A stretch of DNA of 38,245 bases from an uncultured Muribaculaceae bacterium (GCA_944320595.1 CALUIB010000024.1:1-38245); one strand, 5' to 3'. Positions 15,405-24,379 are shown, counted from the first letter of the stretch. Made by a program: numbers and translations. The notes: a model not told the origin generated them from the sequence alone.

Positions 15405-17063
15405 ATGGATTGGCTGTATAACGCTTTTTTTGAACATTCGGCACTGCAAGCCATGGTGGTGCTGTCGGTGATATGCGCCTTGGGGCTCGCCCTTGGCAAG
15501 ATAAAGGTGCTTGGCATTTCGCTTGGCGTGACATTCGTGTTTTTTGTGGGCATCCTTGCCGGCCACTTGGGTTTCTCGATTGACCCGCGTATGCTGCTGT
15601 ATGCCGAGAATTTCGGCCTTGTACTGTTTGTATATGCCCTTGGCTTGCAGGTGGGGCCTGGCTTTTTCAGCGCGTTCCGCAAGGACGGGCTTACGCTTAA
15701 CGCGCTTGCAATGGGCGTGGTGATAGTGGGAACGCTTTTTGCCGTCGCGCTTAGTTTCGCCATGCAAATCCCCATTGGCGACATGGTGGGGGTGCTGTGC
15801 GGGGCTGTGACCAACACGCCTGCCCTTGCCGCCGCACAAGATGCCTTGAAGCAGCTGGGATTGCCCAATTCGAGTCCTGCGCTCGGCTGTGCCGTTACTT
15901 ATCCGCTTGGCGTGGTGGGGGTGATATTGGCACTGTTCTTCATGCGCCGTTTCTTCGTAAAGCCATCTGATATTGTCGAGGAAGGGGAAGACCATAGCGC
16001 GACTTACATATCTTCTTATCAAGTGCACAATCCGGCCGTGTTTGGGAAAAACTTGCGCGAAATATCGCATTTCATCAACCACCCGTTCGTAATATCGCGC
16101 CTGTGGCGCAACGGCAAGGTCTCGATTCCGGTGGGCAGCAGCGTGCTGCAAGAGGGCGACAGGCTGCTTGTGATTTCGTCGGAAGAAGACAACAAGGCAC
16201 TGACGTTCCTCTTCGGCGAGCAGGAGAATACCGACTGGAACAAGGACGACATCGACTGGAACGCCATCGACAGCCAGCTTATATCGCAACGTATCCTCAT
16301 CACGCGGCCCGAACTTAACGGGAAGAAACTTGGCGCATTGAAGTTGCGCAGCAATTACGGGGTGAACATAAGCCGCATATACCGCTCGGGGGTGCAGCTG
16401 CTCGCATCGCCGGGGCTGCGGTTGCAACTTGGCGACCGAGTGACCGTAGTTGGCGAGGCGGCATCTATAAAGAATGTGGAGCGGGTGCTGGGCAACGCTG
16501 TGAAAAGCCTTAACGAGCCAAACCTTATCTCGGTGTTCATAGGCATGATGATAGGCCTTATAATAGGTTCGATACCATTTTTCATACCGGGAATGGACAC
16601 GCCGGTGCGCTTGGGCCTGGCCGGTGGCCCGGTGATTGTGGGCATATTGATAGGCACATTCGGGCCGCGTATGCACATGATTACATATACCACGCAGAGT
16701 GCCAACCTCATGCTGCGGGCACTCGGCCTTGCGTTATACTTGGCTTGCCTTGGCCTTGATGCCGGAGTGCACTTCTTCGAGGTGGTCATGCGCCCCGAGG
16801 GGGCATTGTGGATACTGGCGGGATTTTTGCTGACGGTATTGCCGGTACTGGTTGTGGGGCTGGTAGCTTTGAAGGTGATGCATATCGACTTCGGCACCGT
16901 GTCGGGGATGCTTTGCGGCTCCATGGCCAACCCTATGGCACTTAACTACAGCAACGACACGCTGCCCGGCGACCATCCTTCGGTGGCCTACGCAACGGTA
17001 TATCCCGTGTGCACCTTTGCACGGGTCATTATAGCGCAAGTGGTCATCCTTGCCATGCTATGA
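15405..17063 (+). CDS. AspT/YidE/YbjL-family transporter with two RCK_C domains
   Basis: The 552-residue inner-membrane protein is built as two hydrophobic halves (about 1-183 and 375-552) around a soluble middle. Each half carries the duplicated AspT motif: GAVTNTPALAAAQDAL in the first and GSMANPMALNYSNDTL in the second. The middle has two TrkA_C/RCK_C-like domains (SYQVHNPAVFGKNL..., then SQRILITRPELNGKKLG...), with RLLVISSEED and RVTVVGEAAS strands. Family members exchange aspartate/alanine or other dicarboxylates; the substrate here is unknown. The start is placed after the promoter at 15370; an open frame upstream includes the terminator and is not used. Its stop overlaps the convergent DUF2007 gene by 6 bases. 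Confidence 0.9.
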   Translation: MDWLYNAFFEHSALQAMVVLSVICALGLALGKIKVLGISLGVTFVFFVGILAGHLGFSIDPRMLLYAENFGLVLFVYALGLQVGPGFFSAFRKDGLTLNALAMGVVIVGTLFAVALSFAMQIPIGDMVGVLCGAVTNTPALAAAQDALKQLGLPNSSPALGCAVTYPLGVVGVILALFFMRRFFVKPSDIVEEGEDHSATYISSYQVHNPAVFGKNLREISHFINHPFVISRLWRNGKVSIPVGSSVLQEGDRLLVISSEEDNKALTFLFGEQENTDWNKDDIDWNAIDSQLISQRILITRPELNGKKLGALKLRSNYGVNISRIYRSGVQLLASPGLRLQLGDRVTVVGEAASIKNVERVLGNAVKSLNEPNLISVFIGMMIGLIIGSIPFFIPGMDTPVRLGLAGGPVIVGILIGTFGPRMHMITYTTQSANLMLRALGLALYLACLGLDAGVHFFEVVMRPEGALWILAGFLLTVLPVLVVGLVALKVMHIDFGTVSGMLCGSMANPMALNYSNDTLPGDHPSVAYATVYPVCTFARVIIAQVVILAML

Positions 17064-17315
17064 TTGCTGCGGCGTGTCGGCAGCATCGGGTGCCGATGCC
17101 ATTATCTTCCGGGCCAGTTCAAGGTCGAAGTCAAACACCATCAGCCTCACAAGCCCGGCTCGCAGCGGGGCCATTGGAAGCAACGACGACAGCAGTCCGT
17201 TGGTGATGATGCACGGCACGCCGTTGGTTTCGAGCACGCCTTTCACGATGCTTGCTTCGGCCTCGTTGGCATATTCGCCAAATACCACTAATTTGTCTTC
17301 TTTGTCCTTTTCCAT
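17058..17315 (-). CDS. DUF2007-type small protein
   Basis: The 85-residue protein (MEKDKEDKLVVFGEYANEAE...) has the DUF2007 pattern: a first strand with the ANEAEASIVKGVLETNGVPC helix, then a strand and loop (ITNGLLSSLLP) and RLMVFDFDLELARKIM. The domain resembles the regulatory GlnB-like fold; no biochemical function is established. It begins 5 bases after the mltG stop, so it belongs to the mltG operon. Its last codons overlap the end of the convergent transporter gene by 6 bases. Confidence 0.8.
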   Translation of the reverse strand: MEKDKEDKLVVFGEYANEAEASIVKGVLETNGVPCIITNGLLSSLLPMAPLRAGLVRLMVFDFDLELARKIMASAPDAADTPQQS

Positions 17316-17320
17316 ATACG

Positions 17321-18370
17321 TTATTTTATGTTGCGGCGGTTTAGTTCGGCTTGGTAGCGGCGGGCGTTGGCAAGGTGTTGCGAATACGATGCCGTGAAGT
17401 TGTGGTAGCCCGAGAAATCCTCCTTTGCGCACATATACAGGTAATTGTGCCGTGGGGCGTTCAGTACCGCGTCGATTGCCTGCTTTGATGCCAGCCGTAT
17501 GGGGCCTGGCGGAAGGCCTGTGTGCAGGTAGGTGTTGTAGGGCGACTGCACTTCGAGCATGGCACGTGTGATGCGGCGTATCGAGAAGTCGCCGATGGCG
17601 AACTTCACCGTGGGGTCGGCCTGTAGCGGTATGCCGCGTTCTATGCGGTTGAGGTACAAGCGCGCTATTTTGCCATATTCGTCGGCTTTCGCACTCTCTT
17701 CTTCCACTATCGATGCCAGCACCTGCACCTCGTCGGGCGTTAATCCCAAGGCTCGGGCTCGGGCCGTGCGGTCGTCGTTCCAGAACTGCAAGTAGTAGCC
17801 ATGCAGCCTGTCGAGCAGCCCGCGTGGCGGCACGTTCCAATACACCTCGTATGTGTCGGGGAGCAATATGTTCACTATTGTGGCCGGGTTCTTGCCGTAT
17901 GCGGCGCACGTGGCACTGTCGCCGAGCAGTGCGGCTATTTCGTCTTGGCTCATCATCAGTTGCTGCTCGGCCCGCCGGGCGAATTGCTCCTTGAGGCGCA
18001 GGTTGCCGAATGTGAACCTCACCGGTGTCTGTTCCCGGTTGCGAATTTTCCGGGCCGCGGCTATTGGGTTGTCGGTGGGCTTTATTTCGTAAGCCCCGCA
18101 ACGAGCCGACAGGTCAACATCAAGCCACGAAAGCACCTTGGCGGTGCGACGTGCAAACCCGTCGCTGCAATACGCCTGTAGCGTGTCGCACAGGGCTTTG
18201 CCGTCCATCCCGGGGCGCACATGCACCATGACCCTAACGCCTGCCGTGTCATATATGTATGGCATTACCCATGCGGCGGCAATGGCCGCCACCGTCAATA
18301 CAATGGCTGCCACGGCGATGGCCGCTTTATGCCCAATCTTCATCTTTGCCATATAAGGATATTTTTTCAT
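17321..18370 (-). CDS. mltG: Endolytic murein transglycosylase MltG
   Basis: The 349-residue protein has an N-terminal membrane anchor (about residues 14-40) and a YceG domain. Diagnostic segments are LLPDTYEVYWN, the catalytic VLASIVEEESAKADEYGKIA, YLNRIERGIPLQADPTVKFA and YNTYLHTGLPPGPI. MltG cuts nascent glycan strands at the inner membrane and helps set strand length, working with PBPs. The ATG at 18370 is preferred; a TTG five codons upstream and ATGs at 18352 and 18343 are alternatives. A palindromic repeat (18391-18468) lies in the presumed leader, with a TATTTTTG -7 box at 18466-18459. Confidence 0.93.
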   Translation of the reverse strand: MKKYPYMAKMKIGHKAAIAVAAIVLTVAAIAAAWVMPYIYDTAGVRVMVHVRPGMDGKALCDTLQAYCSDGFARRTAKVLSWLDVDLSARCGAYEIKPTDNPIAAARKIRNREQTPVRFTFGNLRLKEQFARRAEQQLMMSQDEIAALLGDSATCAAYGKNPATIVNILLPDTYEVYWNVPPRGLLDRLHGYYLQFWNDDRTARARALGLTPDEVQVLASIVEEESAKADEYGKIARLYLNRIERGIPLQADPTVKFAIGDFSIRRITRAMLEVQSPYNTYLHTGLPPGPIRLASKQAIDAVLNAPRHNYLYMCAKEDFSGYHNFTASYSQHLANARRYQAELNRRNIK

Positions 18371-18390
18371 TTCATCTTTTAACAAAAACG

Positions 18391-18468
18391 GCGCAAACCG
18401 AGTGCAGTACGCCCAAGCTTGCTTTGGGGCGGAATGCCGAGGTGCAGCCTATTTTTTACAAAAATAGG
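18391..18468 (+). repeat. Palindromic intergenic repeat, copy 2
   Basis: The same parts as at 6817: CCGAGTGCA, a palindrome (CGCCC-AAGC-TT-GCTT...GGGCG), CCGAGGTGCAGCC, then CCTATTTTT-TAC-AAAAATAGG, itself a 9-bp hairpin. It lies immediately upstream of mltG and carries its likely -7 box. Confidence 0.75.
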
Positions 18469-18489
18469 AAAAAAATTTTTACTTGCATA

Positions 18490-18520
18490 TTTGCAGATTA
18501 AATAAAAATGCCTAACTTTG
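18490..18520 (+). promoter_or_regulatory. tRNA-Ser promoter
   Basis: TTTG (18490-18493), 19 bp, TAACTTTG (18513-18520), then CAC. Good match and spacing, about 30 bases before the tRNA. Confidence 0.7.
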
Positions 18521-18551
18521 CACTCGCAAAGACAAAATCAGACATACACAC

Positions 18552-18641
18552 GGAGAGATGGGTGAGTGGCTGAAACCAGCAGTTTGCTAAACTGCCGTAG
18601 GAGTAATCCTACCACGAGTTCGAATCTCGTTCTCTCCGCCA
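18552..18641 (+). tRNA. tRNA-Ser (anticodon GCU)
   Basis: A 90-base class II tRNA. The acceptor stem is GGAGAGA with TCTCTCC, the anticodon arm is CAGTT-TGCTA-AACTG with anticodon GCT, the long variable arm is GTAGGAG-TAAT-CCTAC-type, and the T-arm is CGAG-TTCGAAT-CTCG. The CCA end is encoded (18639-18641). It reads AGU/AGC codons. A promoter precedes it and an intrinsic terminator follows. Confidence 0.97.
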
Positions 18642-18650
18642 CGCAAATAA

Positions 18651-18680
18651 AAAGTACCCGAATTTTCGGGTACTTTTTTT
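18651..18680 (+). terminator. Intrinsic terminator of tRNA-Ser
   Basis: AGTACCCGAA and TTCGGGTACT form a 10-bp stem with a TT loop, followed by seven T. The A-run on the other side means it may also stop the convergent trmD transcript. Confidence 0.9.
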
Positions 18681-18699
18681 GTCTTTATGAGGTGCCGGG

Positions 18700-19377
18700 C
18701 TATTCATCGAGGAGGTGGGGGCGGAGCTGGCGTGTGCGTTGCAGAGCCATTTCGTGCCGCCACTCGTTGATGCGTGCCTCGTGTCCCGACAGCAGTATGT
18801 CGGGCACTCGCCAGCCGTTGTATTCGGCAGGCCGGGTGTAAACGGGCGGGGCGAGCAGGCCGTCTTGGAAGGAGTCGCTCAGTGCCGACTGTTCGTCGCC
18901 CAATGCGCCTGGAATGAGGCGTACCACGGCATCGGCAATCACTGCCGCCGGAATTTCGCCGCCAGTCAGCACGTAGTCGCCTATGCTTATTTCCATAGTT
19001 ATGAGATGCTCGCGTATTCGGTAGTCGATGCCCTTGTAGTGGCCGCACAGTATTATTATGTTGTCGAGAAGTGACAGGCGGTTGGCAAGCGGTTGCGAAA
19101 ACTGTTCGCCGTCGGGCGAGGTGAATATCACTTCGTCGTATGTGCGTTCGGCTTTCAGTGCCGAAATGCAGCGGTCAACAGGTTCTATTTTCATCACCAT
19201 CCCGGCCTCGCCGCCAAAGGGGTAGTCGTCCACTTTGCGGTACTTGTCATGGGTGTAGTCGCGCAGGTTGTGTACCACGATTTCGGCCAGTCCCTTGTCT
19301 TGTGCGCGTTTCAGTATTGAGCAGCCAAGTGGGGATTCGAGCATTTCGGGCAGCACTGTAAGGATGTCAATTCTCAT
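18700..19377 (-). CDS. trmD: tRNA (guanine-37-N1)-methyltransferase TrmD
   Basis: The 225-residue SPOUT methyltransferase makes m1G37 in tRNAs with a G at position 36, preventing frameshifts. It starts [18 protein letters not shown] and has the trefoil-knot blocks [14 protein letters not shown] and [17 protein letters not shown], and the [23 protein letters not shown] loop with the catalytic Asp region. Length is normal. In many bacteria trmD sits with ribosomal genes; here it follows adk and hpt on the same strand, separated from adk by a 30-bp perfect palindrome, so it may be a separate unit. Confidence 0.95.
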   Translation of the reverse strand: MRIDILTVLPEMLESPLGCSILKRAQDKGLAEIVVHNLRDYTHDKYRKVDDYPFGGEAGMVMKIEPVDRCISALKAERTYDEVIFTSPDGEQFSQPLANRLSLLDNIIILCGHYKGIDYRIREHLITMEISIGDYVLTGGEIPAAVIADAVVRLIPGALGDEQSALSDSFQDGLLAPPVYTRPAEYNGWRVPDILLSGHEARINEWRHEMALQRTRQLRPHLLDE

Positions 19378-19426
19378 TGTTATTTTTTGTGGGGTAAATT
19401 AGTAAATAATGCCTGCATAAGGTGAA

Positions 19427-19456
19427 TGTAGAGACGCGGTTAACCGCGTCTCTACA
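19427..19456. repeat. 30-bp perfect palindrome between adk and trmD
   Basis: TGTAGAGACGCGGTT followed directly by its reverse complement, with no loop. Such GTAGAGACGCG palindromes are dispersed in several bacterial genomes; here it may end the adk transcript. Confidence 0.7.
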
Positions 19457-19534
19457 AAATATAAGCTGAGTATATTTGGCACGGCCTGCCGTACAGCATT
19501 TCAAGGTGGGGCGGCCGTTTCCTGCTGTGCGCTG

Positions 19535-20116
19535 TTACTTGCGGCAGTTGTCGATGGCTTTCTTGATGTCCTCGAAGATGCCTTCTATCGAGCCAAGTCC
19601 GTTGATGGCGGCGTATATGCCTTCGGCCACATAGTGGTCGCGCAGCGGGCTTGTCTGGCTGTGATATACGTCGAGCCGTTTTTTGATGGTTTCGAGGTTG
19701 TCGTCGCTGCGGCCCGATTCCTTGCCGCGCTTTATGAGGCGGTCGATAAGTTCGCTTTCGGGCACGTCGAGGCCTATCACTATGTCAACCTTCGAGCCAC
19801 GGCGAGCGAGCATTTCCTTCAGTGCCTTGGCCTGCTCGGTGGTGCGTGGGAACCCGTCGAAAATCACCCCTTGCTTTTCCTTTTCGGGGTTTTCGTCGAG
19901 CACTTTCTCCAATATGCTTATCATCAGGTCGTCGGGGATAAGTTTGCCGTCGTTGATGTATCCCGATGCAATCTTGCCAAGCTCGGTGCCGCGCTTGATG
20001 TGGTCGCGCAGCACATCGCCGGTGGAGATGTGGAACAGCCCGTAATGCTTTATCAAGTATTCACTTTGAGTGCCTTTGCCCGAACCCGGGGCTCCGAAAA
20101 TTACGATATTGTACAT
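19535..20116 (-). CDS. adk: Adenylate kinase
   Basis: The 193-residue enzyme balances ATP, ADP and AMP. The P-loop is IFGAPGSGKGTQ, followed by FHISTGDVLRDHI (AMP site), FDGFPRTTEQAKAL and a short LID (RLIKRGKESGRSDDN) without the zinc-type insert, as in the shorter adenylate kinases of Bacteroidetes. It lies 41 bases downstream of hpt on the same strand, so the pair forms a purine salvage and energy unit. Confidence 0.96.
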   Translation of the reverse strand: MYNIVIFGAPGSGKGTQSEYLIKHYGLFHISTGDVLRDHIKRGTELGKIASGYINDGKLIPDDLMISILEKVLDENPEKEKQGVIFDGFPRTTEQAKALKEMLARRGSKVDIVIGLDVPESELIDRLIKRGKESGRSDDNLETIKKRLDVYHSQTSPLRDHYVAEGIYAAINGLGSIEGIFEDIKKAIDNCRK

Positions 20117-20157
20117 ATAATATATATAATTGTGTTATAATAAGTGGTGTGTGTGAG

Positions 20158-20703
20158 TTATTTTTCTTCGCTTAGCACGAAGATGTCGCTAAGGTTGCGT
20201 GCCTGCCCGTCGATGTCGAGGCCGTAGCCTATTATGAACTTGGGCGGGATGCTAAAGCCTATGTAGTCGGGCTTGATGCCGGTCTGCAACGATTCGGGCT
20301 TGAACAGCAGCGATGCCAGTTTCACCTCGCTGGGACCCTTGTCGGCCAGCACTTTCATCAATTGCTCGGCGGTGATGCCGGTGTCAACGATGTCTTCCAC
20401 GATTATTACCTTCCGCCCCTCTATGCTTTCGTCGAGTCCCATCACCTGCTTGGCGGTGCCGGTGGTGGTGGTGCCGGTGTATGACTTGAAGCGGATGAAC
20501 GAGATTTCGGCACCCTTGATGCGGCATTCGCGGAACAAATCTACGGCAAATATGGCCGCGCCGTTAAGTACGCACAGGAAGAGCGGGTTGTCGTCGGCGT
20601 AGTCGCGCCTTATTTCTTCGGCAACTCGTTTCACTTGCCCGGCTATTTCGTCTCTTGTCAGGTACGGCTCGAATGTGAGCCCGTTGTAAGTAACTTTGTC
20701 CAT
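20158..20703 (-). CDS. hpt: Hypoxanthine phosphoribosyltransferase
   Basis: The 181-residue PRTase converts hypoxanthine (and probably guanine) plus PRPP to the nucleotide. The PRPP-binding motif is VIIVEDIVDTGITA, the flexible loop contains SYTGTTTTG, and the base-binding region is YIGFSIPPKFIIGYGLDI. Length is normal. It has its own well-spaced promoter upstream and is followed by adk. Confidence 0.95.
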   Translation of the reverse strand: MDKVTYNGLTFEPYLTRDEIAGQVKRVAEEIRRDYADDNPLFLCVLNGAAIFAVDLFRECRIKGAEISFIRFKSYTGTTTTGTAKQVMGLDESIEGRKVIIVEDIVDTGITAEQLMKVLADKGPSEVKLASLLFKPESLQTGIKPDYIGFSIPPKFIIGYGLDIDGQARNLSDIFVLSEEK

Positions 20704-20723
20704 GCTTGGGGGATAATTTTTTA

Positions 20724-20754
20724 CAAAAATAGTAAATTACTTTTTCAGAAACAA
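20724..20754 (-). promoter_or_regulatory. hpt promoter
   Basis: Minus strand TTG (20754-20752), 20 bp, TATTTTTG (20731-20724). The -7 box is a full consensus match about 20 bases before the hpt start. Confidence 0.7.
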
Positions 20755-20787
20755 TATGCCGGAGGCTCTTATTGCGTGGCAAGAAAC

Positions 20788-20816
20788 AAAGGGAACTGCA
20801 TCACGCGGTTCCCTTT
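20788..20816 (-). terminator. Terminator after maeB
   Basis: AAAGGGAAC (20788-20796) and GTTCCCTTT (20808-20816) form a 9-bp stem. On the minus strand it is followed by a T-rich stretch (GTTTCTT), consistent with ending the maeB transcript. Confidence 0.65.
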
Positions 20817-20871
20817 GCCATTTACTATGAAAAAAAAATCATGTGCTGAGCGCACAATAAAAAAGAACTGT

Positions 20872-23181
20872 CTATTTGTCGTTCGACGCGCTTGAGCCCA
20901 TCTTTTGGTAAACAGCGGCATCCATCACGGCCACGGTGGTGAGGTTCACAATGTCGCGCACCGAAGCGTCGATGGTGGTCATGTGTACCGGTTTGTTGAG
21001 GCCGATTTGGATGGGGCCTATGATTTCGGCAGAGCCCATTTCGAGCAGAGTGCGGTAAGCCGTGTTGGCCGAGCTCAAGTTGGGGAACACGAGCGTGTTC
21101 ACGTCTTTTCCCTTCAGTCGGTTGAACGGGAAGTTCTTGTCGCGAAGCTTTTTGTTGAGCGCGAAGTGTACTTGCATTTCGCCGTCGATGAGCAGCTCGG
21201 GGTAGCGTTCCTGCATGATTTCCACGGCCTCGTGTACCATGCGCGGGCTTTTGAGGTCCATATTTGAGCCGAAGTTGCTGTAGGATAGCATTGCCATTAC
21301 GGGCTCCTGTGCGAAGTATTCCACTGCCGTGCGTGCCAGGCGTGCTATATCGACCAGTGTGTCGGTGTCGTTGTCGGCGTTAATCGACGTGTCGGCAAGG
21401 AAGTAGGTGCCGCGCTTGGTGTTCATGATGTGCATTGTGGCGAAGTGCTTGTAGCTTGGGCGTATGCCTATCACGTTCTTGGCAATTTCGGCCACTTGGC
21501 GGCGGTTGCTCGGGTATGAGCCGGTAATCATGGCATCGGCCTCGCCGGTTTCCACCATCATCATACCGAAGTAGTTGCGGTCAAACATATTTTCACGTGC
21601 CTCGGGCAGCGTCACTCCGCTGCGCTGGCGTTTCTCGGTGAGGATGTGGGCGTAGCGTTCGCGGCGTTCGGCCTCGCGGTCGTGGCGCAGGTTCACGATT
21701 TCTATGCCATCGATGTTCAGCCCGAGCTTGTCGGCGCGTTTTGCTATCATCTCCTCGTTGCCCAGCAGGATGGGGATGCACACGCCCTCGTTGCGGGCGA
21801 GCACGGCGGCTTGCAGCATATTGTTGGTGTTGGCCTCGGCGAATACCACCCGTTGCGGGTTCTTCTTGGCCTCCTCGGTGAGGCGGCGCATGAGCTGGTT
21901 GTCAAAGCCCATTATCGAGCGCAGCCGTCCGCGGTAGGCGTTCCAGTCGGTGATGGGGCGAGTAGCCACGCCCGACTCCATTGCGGCGCGGGCCACTGCC
22001 GGCGACACAGTGGTTATGAGGCGTGGGTCGAGTGCCTTTGGCAATATGTAGTCGCGGCCAAATTTCAGCCCTTCCATTTCGTAGGCGGCGTTAACCACCG
22101 ACGGTACAGGTTCCTTGGCCAGGGCGGCTATGGCCCTCACGGCTGCGTGTTTCATCTCCTCGTTGATGGCCGTTGCGCCGCAGTCGAGTGCGCCGCGGAA
22201 GATGTATGGGAAACCCAGCACGTTGTTTATCTGGTTGGGGTAGTCGGAGCGGCCTGTGGCCATTATGATGTCGTCGCGTGTTTCAACGGCGAGTGTGTAG
22301 TCGATTTCGGGGGTCGGGTTGGCCAGTGCGAATACGATGGGTTTTGGTGCCATTGACTTCAGCATCTCGGGCGTAACCATGCCGCCTACCGACAAGCCAA
22401 GGAATACGTCGGCTCCTACCATCGCCTCGGCAAGCGTGTCGATGTCGCGGTCGGTCACAAATTCCTGTTTCTGTGGGTTCAGCCCTGTGCGCTTGCGGTT
22501 AAGCACCCCCTTGCTGTCGCACATCACCACGTTCTCTTTCTTTATGCCGAGTGCCATGTACAGGCGAGTGCACGAGACGGCTGCCGCTCCCGCACCGCTC
22601 ACCACGAGCTTCACTTCGTCGATTTTCTTGCCTTGTATTTCAAGGGCGTTGAGCAGGCCGGCTGCCGATATGATTGCCGTGCCGTGCTGGTCGTCGTGCA
22701 TCACGGGTATGTTGCATTCTTCCTTCAGCCGGCGTTCTATTTCAAAGCATTCGGGAGCCTTGATGTCTTCGAGGTTGATGCCGCCGAAGGTGGGTGCTAT
22801 GGCTTTTACCACCTGGATGAACTTTTCGGGGTCTTTTTCATCGACTTCGATGTCGAAACAGTCGAGCCCCGAGAATATCTTGAACAGCAGTGCCTTGCCT
22901 TCCATCACAGGCTTGCCGGCGAGTGCGCCTATGTCGCCCAGTCCCAGCACGGCGGTGCCGTTTGATATTACGGCCACAAGGTTGCCCTTGTTGGTGTATT
23001 CGTATGAGTCGTGTGGGTTGGCCTCGATTTCTTCGCAAGGGTATGCGACTCCCGGCGAATAGGCAAGCGACAAGTCGGACTGCGACGAATAAGGAACCGT
23101 AGGTTCAATTTCTATTTTGCCCGGCCTGCCGTTGTTTTTGTGGTAGGCCAAAGCCATTTCTTTAGTAACTTTTGATGACAT
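20872..23181 (-). CDS. maeB: NADP-type malic enzyme fused to a phosphotransacetylase domain
   Basis: The 769-residue protein has an N-terminal malic enzyme part (about 1-430) and a C-terminal phosphate acetyltransferase-like part (about 430-769). In the first part SQSDLSLAYSPGVAYPC, KIFSGLDCFDIEVDEKDPEK, MHDDQHGTAI and the NAD(P) loop VVSGAGAAAVSC are clear. The second holds RVVFAEANTNNMLQAA, GSYPSNRRQVAEIAKNVIG and LVFPNLSSANTAYRTL. The enzyme decarboxylates malate to pyruvate, giving NADPH. In MaeB proteins the C-terminal domain is regulatory, responding to acetyl-CoA, and not usually catalytic. A promoter and a terminator bracket it as a single-gene unit. Confidence 0.95.
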   Translation of the reverse strand: MSSKVTKEMALAYHKNNGRPGKIEIEPTVPYSSQSDLSLAYSPGVAYPCEEIEANPHDSYEYTNKGNLVAVISNGTAVLGLGDIGALAGKPVMEGKALLFKIFSGLDCFDIEVDEKDPEKFIQVVKAIAPTFGGINLEDIKAPECFEIERRLKEECNIPVMHDDQHGTAIISAAGLLNALEIQGKKIDEVKLVVSGAGAAAVSCTRLYMALGIKKENVVMCDSKGVLNRKRTGLNPQKQEFVTDRDIDTLAEAMVGADVFLGLSVGGMVTPEMLKSMAPKPIVFALANPTPEIDYTLAVETRDDIIMATGRSDYPNQINNVLGFPYIFRGALDCGATAINEEMKHAAVRAIAALAKEPVPSVVNAAYEMEGLKFGRDYILPKALDPRLITTVSPAVARAAMESGVATRPITDWNAYRGRLRSIMGFDNQLMRRLTEEAKKNPQRVVFAEANTNNMLQAAVLARNEGVCIPILLGNEEMIAKRADKLGLNIDGIEIVNLRHDREAERRERYAHILTEKRQRSGVTLPEARENMFDRNYFGMMMVETGEADAMITGSYPSNRRQVAEIAKNVIGIRPSYKHFATMHIMNTKRGTYFLADTSINADNDTDTLVDIARLARTAVEYFAQEPVMAMLSYSNFGSNMDLKSPRMVHEAVEIMQERYPELLIDGEMQVHFALNKKLRDKNFPFNRLKGKDVNTLVFPNLSSANTAYRTLLEMGSAEIIGPIQIGLNKPVHMTTIDASVRDIVNLTTVAVMDAAVYQKMGSSASNDK

Positions 23182-23276
23182 ATATATTACAAATGTGTTA
23201 TAATTGTTTAAACGAATGCGGATTTGTCTTTAAATCCGTCTGTAAACAAGCGTTTTTAACTTCTTATTCTTATTTG

Positions 23277-23305
23277 CAAAAGTAATGATTTTTATTGTGC
23301 GGCAA
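23277..23305 (-). promoter_or_regulatory. maeB promoter
   Basis: Minus strand TTG (23305-23303), 18 bp, TACTTTTG (23284-23277). The leader to the start at 23181 would be about 90 bases. Confidence 0.6.
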
Positions 23306-23449
23306 GCTAAACGATTGTTGTTAAATATGAAATAATGGTAATGTGTGAGCTGAAATGTTTATAAATATTAATTAATGTATCTGAAGTGTAAAACTGGAAA
23401 GTGGGTTAATTTGGGGAAAGTCGCATCTTGAGCTACGTATTATAGTTTT

Positions 23450-23484
23450 TTTGTGGGTGCTTAGGAGAAATTTTTGTATGTTTG
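23450..23484 (+). promoter_or_regulatory. Promoter of the DUF3298 lipoprotein gene
   Basis: TTTG (23450-23453), 23 bp, TATGTTTG (23477-23484). The -7 box overlaps an upstream in-frame ATG (23474), so that ATG cannot be the start and 23510 or 23516 is used. Confidence 0.5.
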
Positions 23485-23509
23485 CGTAGTTATTAAAGTT
23501 TGTTCGTTT

Positions 23510-24379
23510 ATGCAAATGGAGAAATATATTTTTGTTGCGCTGTCGGCGTTGGTGCTGACGGCTTGTTCGGGCGGCGCAGGCAAAGCTGCGGCCGACGGCG
23601 ACGTGCTAGAGGTGGAGAATTTTGAAATGCGTATCGTCGAGAAGTCGCTGGCTGCCGACTATCTGTGCGAGGGCGACGACACCTTTGGCGACAGTGTGGA
23701 GCTTTACACGCGCACTCGTGTGATGATGCAATGGCCCGAGATGCTTGGCCGCGCCGATGTTAGACCGCTGCAAGACACGTTGCTGGCAAGATGCTTTGGC
23801 AACGGGCAGCAGGCGGTAAGGGTCGATGAGGCTATGGCCAGCTATGTGGCCGACCCGGTGACGATGGACGACGGCAGCCGCCTTGTGGCAGTGGATTCAG
23901 TTCCCGAAGTTGACATTGACGTTCGTGTGCTGGAGCGCAGCATCGATGTCCGCGCGTTGAGCTTGGGCAGCCGCCTGTCCGTGTTCGAGATATTCGGATA
24001 TACGTATGGCGGTGGGGCGCACCCGGTGTATTCCTCCTCGTTTGTCAACTTCGATGTGGCGCGTGGTAGGGTGCTTGGCTTCGGCGACTTAGTTGTGCCT
24101 GGCCGCGAGGCCGACTTGGCAGGTGCGGTGAAAGCTGCATTGTGGGGCCGGTATGGCGTGACCTCCGACGAGCAACTTCAGCAACAGACTGGCATAAATG
24201 CCGGCGCGGTGGATTTTACGTCGCAAACGCCAATGTTCTACATTGACGGCCAAAATATAGTATTCTATTTCAACCCCTACGATATAGGCCCATGGGCGAT
24301 AGGTGCCGTGGCAGTACCCGTGCCGGTGTATTCGCTCGATGGCATCATCAGTCCCGAGGTGGCGCAGCTGCTTGAATAA
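23510..24379 (+). CDS. DUF3298-type lipoprotein
   Basis: The 289-residue protein has a lipoprotein signal (EKYIFVALSALVLTACSGG, lipobox LTAC) and a periplasmic or surface domain of the DUF4163/DUF3298 type seen in RsiV and in many Bacteroidetes lipoproteins. The key signature is IFGYTYGGGAHPVYSSSF, followed by an FNPYDIGPWAIGAVAVPVP segment of the DUF3298 C-terminus. In RsiV this region binds lysozyme; no such role is shown here. The start is 23510 (or 23516, MEKYIF), downstream of the promoter. It is a single gene before the aminotransferase, which has its own promoter. Confidence 0.82.
   Translation: MQMEKYIFVALSALVLTACSGGAGKAAADGDVLEVENFEMRIVEKSLAADYLCEGDDTFGDSVELYTRTRVMMQWPEMLGRADVRPLQDTLLARCFGNGQQAVRVDEAMASYVADPVTMDDGSRLVAVDSVPEVDIDVRVLERSIDVRALSLGSRLSVFEIFGYTYGGGAHPVYSSSFVNFDVARGRVLGFGDLVVPGREADLAGAVKAALWGRYGVTSDEQLQQQTGINAGAVDFTSQTPMFYIDGQNIVFYFNPYDIGPWAIGAVAVPVPVYSLDGIISPEVAQLLE

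Larger units (their letters stand above)
23182..23509. other. Divergent intergenic region between maeB and a lipoprotein gene
   Basis: 328 AT-rich bases with no gene. The left part holds the maeB promoter (23277-23305) and the right edge a promoter for the lipoprotein (23450-23484). Nothing else is recognisable. Confidence 0.6.

Noticed and set aside
23474-23509. Upstream in-frame ATG of the DUF3298 lipoprotein
   Set aside because: It overlaps the -7 box and would place 12 residues before the lipoprotein signal.
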